Positions 63,199 through 64,000 of a DNA stretch of 64,000 nucleotides are shown here, in pieces. The translations under genes were made by a program, and so were the position numbers. The notes beneath the pieces were generated by a model. It saw only the letters and a list, made by a program, of their open reading frames with translations, was not told the DNA's origin and did not search any database. The DNA lies in assembly GCF_003194605.1 (NCBI RefSeq), contig NZ_QHKY01000002.1, forward strand, positions 124,001 to 188,000. Reading direction: 5' to 3'. Positions within the stretch are counted from its first letter, which is position 1. The number at the start of each line of letters is the position of its first letter. The stretch comes from Nocardioides gilvus. Lineage in GTDB: Bacteria; Actinomycetota; Actinomycetes; Propionibacteriales; Nocardioidaceae.

Positions 63199-64000
63199 GT
63201 GATCACCCCCTTCGTGCTCGGTCTGCTGGCCGTCGCGCTGGCCGGCCCGGTGCCAGCGCTGATGGCGCGTTGGCGCGGCCTCCACCACACCCCGTTCGTC
63301 GCCATGCTCCTGTGGCAGTCGGTGGCGCTCGCCGGTGTCCTGGCCGCCGTCGGTGCCGGTCTCTCGTTGTTCACCCACACGACCGGCACCTCGGACCTGA
63401 CCTGGCGCACCGGTCCGATCACTGTCCTGACCGTGCTGATCACCGTCACCGTCGTGGGCCGCCTGCTGCTCAGCGGCCACCTGGTCGGCACCTCACTCCG
63501 GGTCGTACGACGCCAGCAACGCCAGGAGCTCGACCTGCTTGCCGAGTGGCGCGGTCGGGTCCGCGTCGTCGAGCACGACGTGCCCGTGGCCTACTGCGTG
63601 CCCAGCGTCACCGAGCCGCGGGTCGTGGTCTCCGATGCGACCCTGACCAGGCTCGACGAGGGCCAGCTCAACGCCGTCTTCGCGCACGAACGGGCCCACC
63701 TCACCGCCCGCCACGACCTGGTCCTCGAGGCGTTCACGGTCCTGCACCGGGCCTTCCCCCGCTGGGTCTCCTCCGACGCCGCGCTGCGAGAGGTGCGTCT
63801 GCTCGCGGAGATCCTTGCCGATCGCGCCGCACTCCGGGTCGCTCCGGCCAAGGACCTCGGGGGAGCGCTGCTGGCGATGGCGACCGGGCGTACGCCCGAG
63901 GGCGCCATGGGTGCCAGCACCGTGGACCTGGTCGAGCGGGTCCGACTTCTCGGCGAGCTCCGACCTCGACCTGCCCAGACGGTGCTCATCGCGTTGCTGG
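63199..64000 (+). CDS. M56 (BlaR1-like) membrane metallopeptidase, 3' end cut off
   Basis: The frame is open from GTG 63199 to the window edge (267 codons seen). Three or so membrane segments (TPFVLGLLAVALAGPVPALM, FVAMLLWQSVALAGVLAAVG, ITVLTVLITVTVVGRLLL) precede a cytosolic zinc-protease domain with FAHERAHLTARHD (H163, E164, H167) and a downstream LAEILADRAAL that could supply the third ligand. Members sense a signal and cut a BlaI-type repressor. No penicillin-binding sensor part is visible in the portion seen; it may lie beyond the edge or be absent. Confidence 0.9.
   Translation, partial: MITPFVLGLLAVALAGPVPALMARWRGLHHTPFVAMLLWQSVALAGVLAAVGAGLSLFTHTTGTSDLTWRTGPITVLTVLITVTVVGRLLLSGHLVGTSLRVVRRQQRQELDLLAEWRGRVRVVEHDVPVAYCVPSVTEPRVVVSDATLTRLDEGQLNAVFAHERAHLTARHDLVLEAFTVLHRAFPRWVSSDAALREVRLLAEILADRAALRVAPAKDLGGALLAMATGRTPEGAMGASTVDLVERVRLLGELRPRPAQTVLIALL

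Overview
The window is high-GC DNA with actinomycete gene order. Examples are pepA-sucB-TIGR01777-lipB-lipA-DUF4191-RDD-glnA, a DUF4191 protein beside lipA, F420-type oxidoreductases, an LprG-like lipoprotein, a fused CydDC and a BlaI/M56 pair. A member of the Nocardioidaceae or a relative is the most likely source, but this is inferred from gene content only. Almost all of the sequence is coding. No tRNA, rRNA, CRISPR array or insertion sequence was seen.

Region 1 (1-13972, + strand) is the most unusual part. It is the 3' end of what appears to be an extracellular contractile injection system (eCIS) locus. It encodes a phage-tail-I-like baseplate protein (cut by the window edge), two related 'GVVxGL' proteins, a protein with a possible tape-measure-like end, an AAA+ ATPase, a 1162-residue protein carrying the DUF4157 domain typical of eCIS cargo, and a TPR protein. 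Most of these genes overlap by 1-4 bases, so they probably form one transcript. The DUF4157 protein also has an HNH-nuclease-like motif and a strand-rich repeated C-terminal half, which makes it the best candidate effector. Sheath, tube, spike and baseplate J genes would lie to the left of the window.

Region 2 (14055-29692) is mixed chromosomal content: a Kef-type antiporter, a PEP-mutase-family enzyme, an F420/PPOX protein, a DUF3253 protein, type III glutamine synthetase, and a P1B-type metal ATPase. It also holds an SPFH/zinc-ribbon membrane-stress module resembling Bacillus ydjGHI, a repeat-containing exported protein, a PoxB-like ThDP enzyme, a YjbQ protein and an alpha/beta hydrolase with His at the nucleophile position. 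Region 3 (29785-33898) pairs a SipW-type signal peptidase with a TasA/camelysin-like substrate, next to a LuxR-type response regulator and a sensor kinase that seems to contain two membrane-kinase modules.

Region 4 (34203-48372) is the conserved actinobacterial central-metabolism block: glnA, RDD protein, lipoprotein, DUF4191, lipA, lipB, TIGR01777, sucB, pepA, gcvT. An ABC transporter pair lies between lipA and lipB, and no lpdA is present. LipB and LipA make the lipoyl cofactor used by SucB (in this window) and by the glycine-cleavage system to which GcvT belongs. Region 5 (48376-56770) carries PhzF, thyA-folA-GntR, a Nudix hydrolase, SelO, an LLM oxidoreductase, dapA and RNase J. Region 6 (56809-64000) has cydA-cydB-cydDC (cytochrome bd and its assembly exporter), divergent from a BlaI-type repressor and M56 sensor protease. 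A cluster of dyads lies in the shared promoter region, so BlaI may control cytochrome bd as well as itself.
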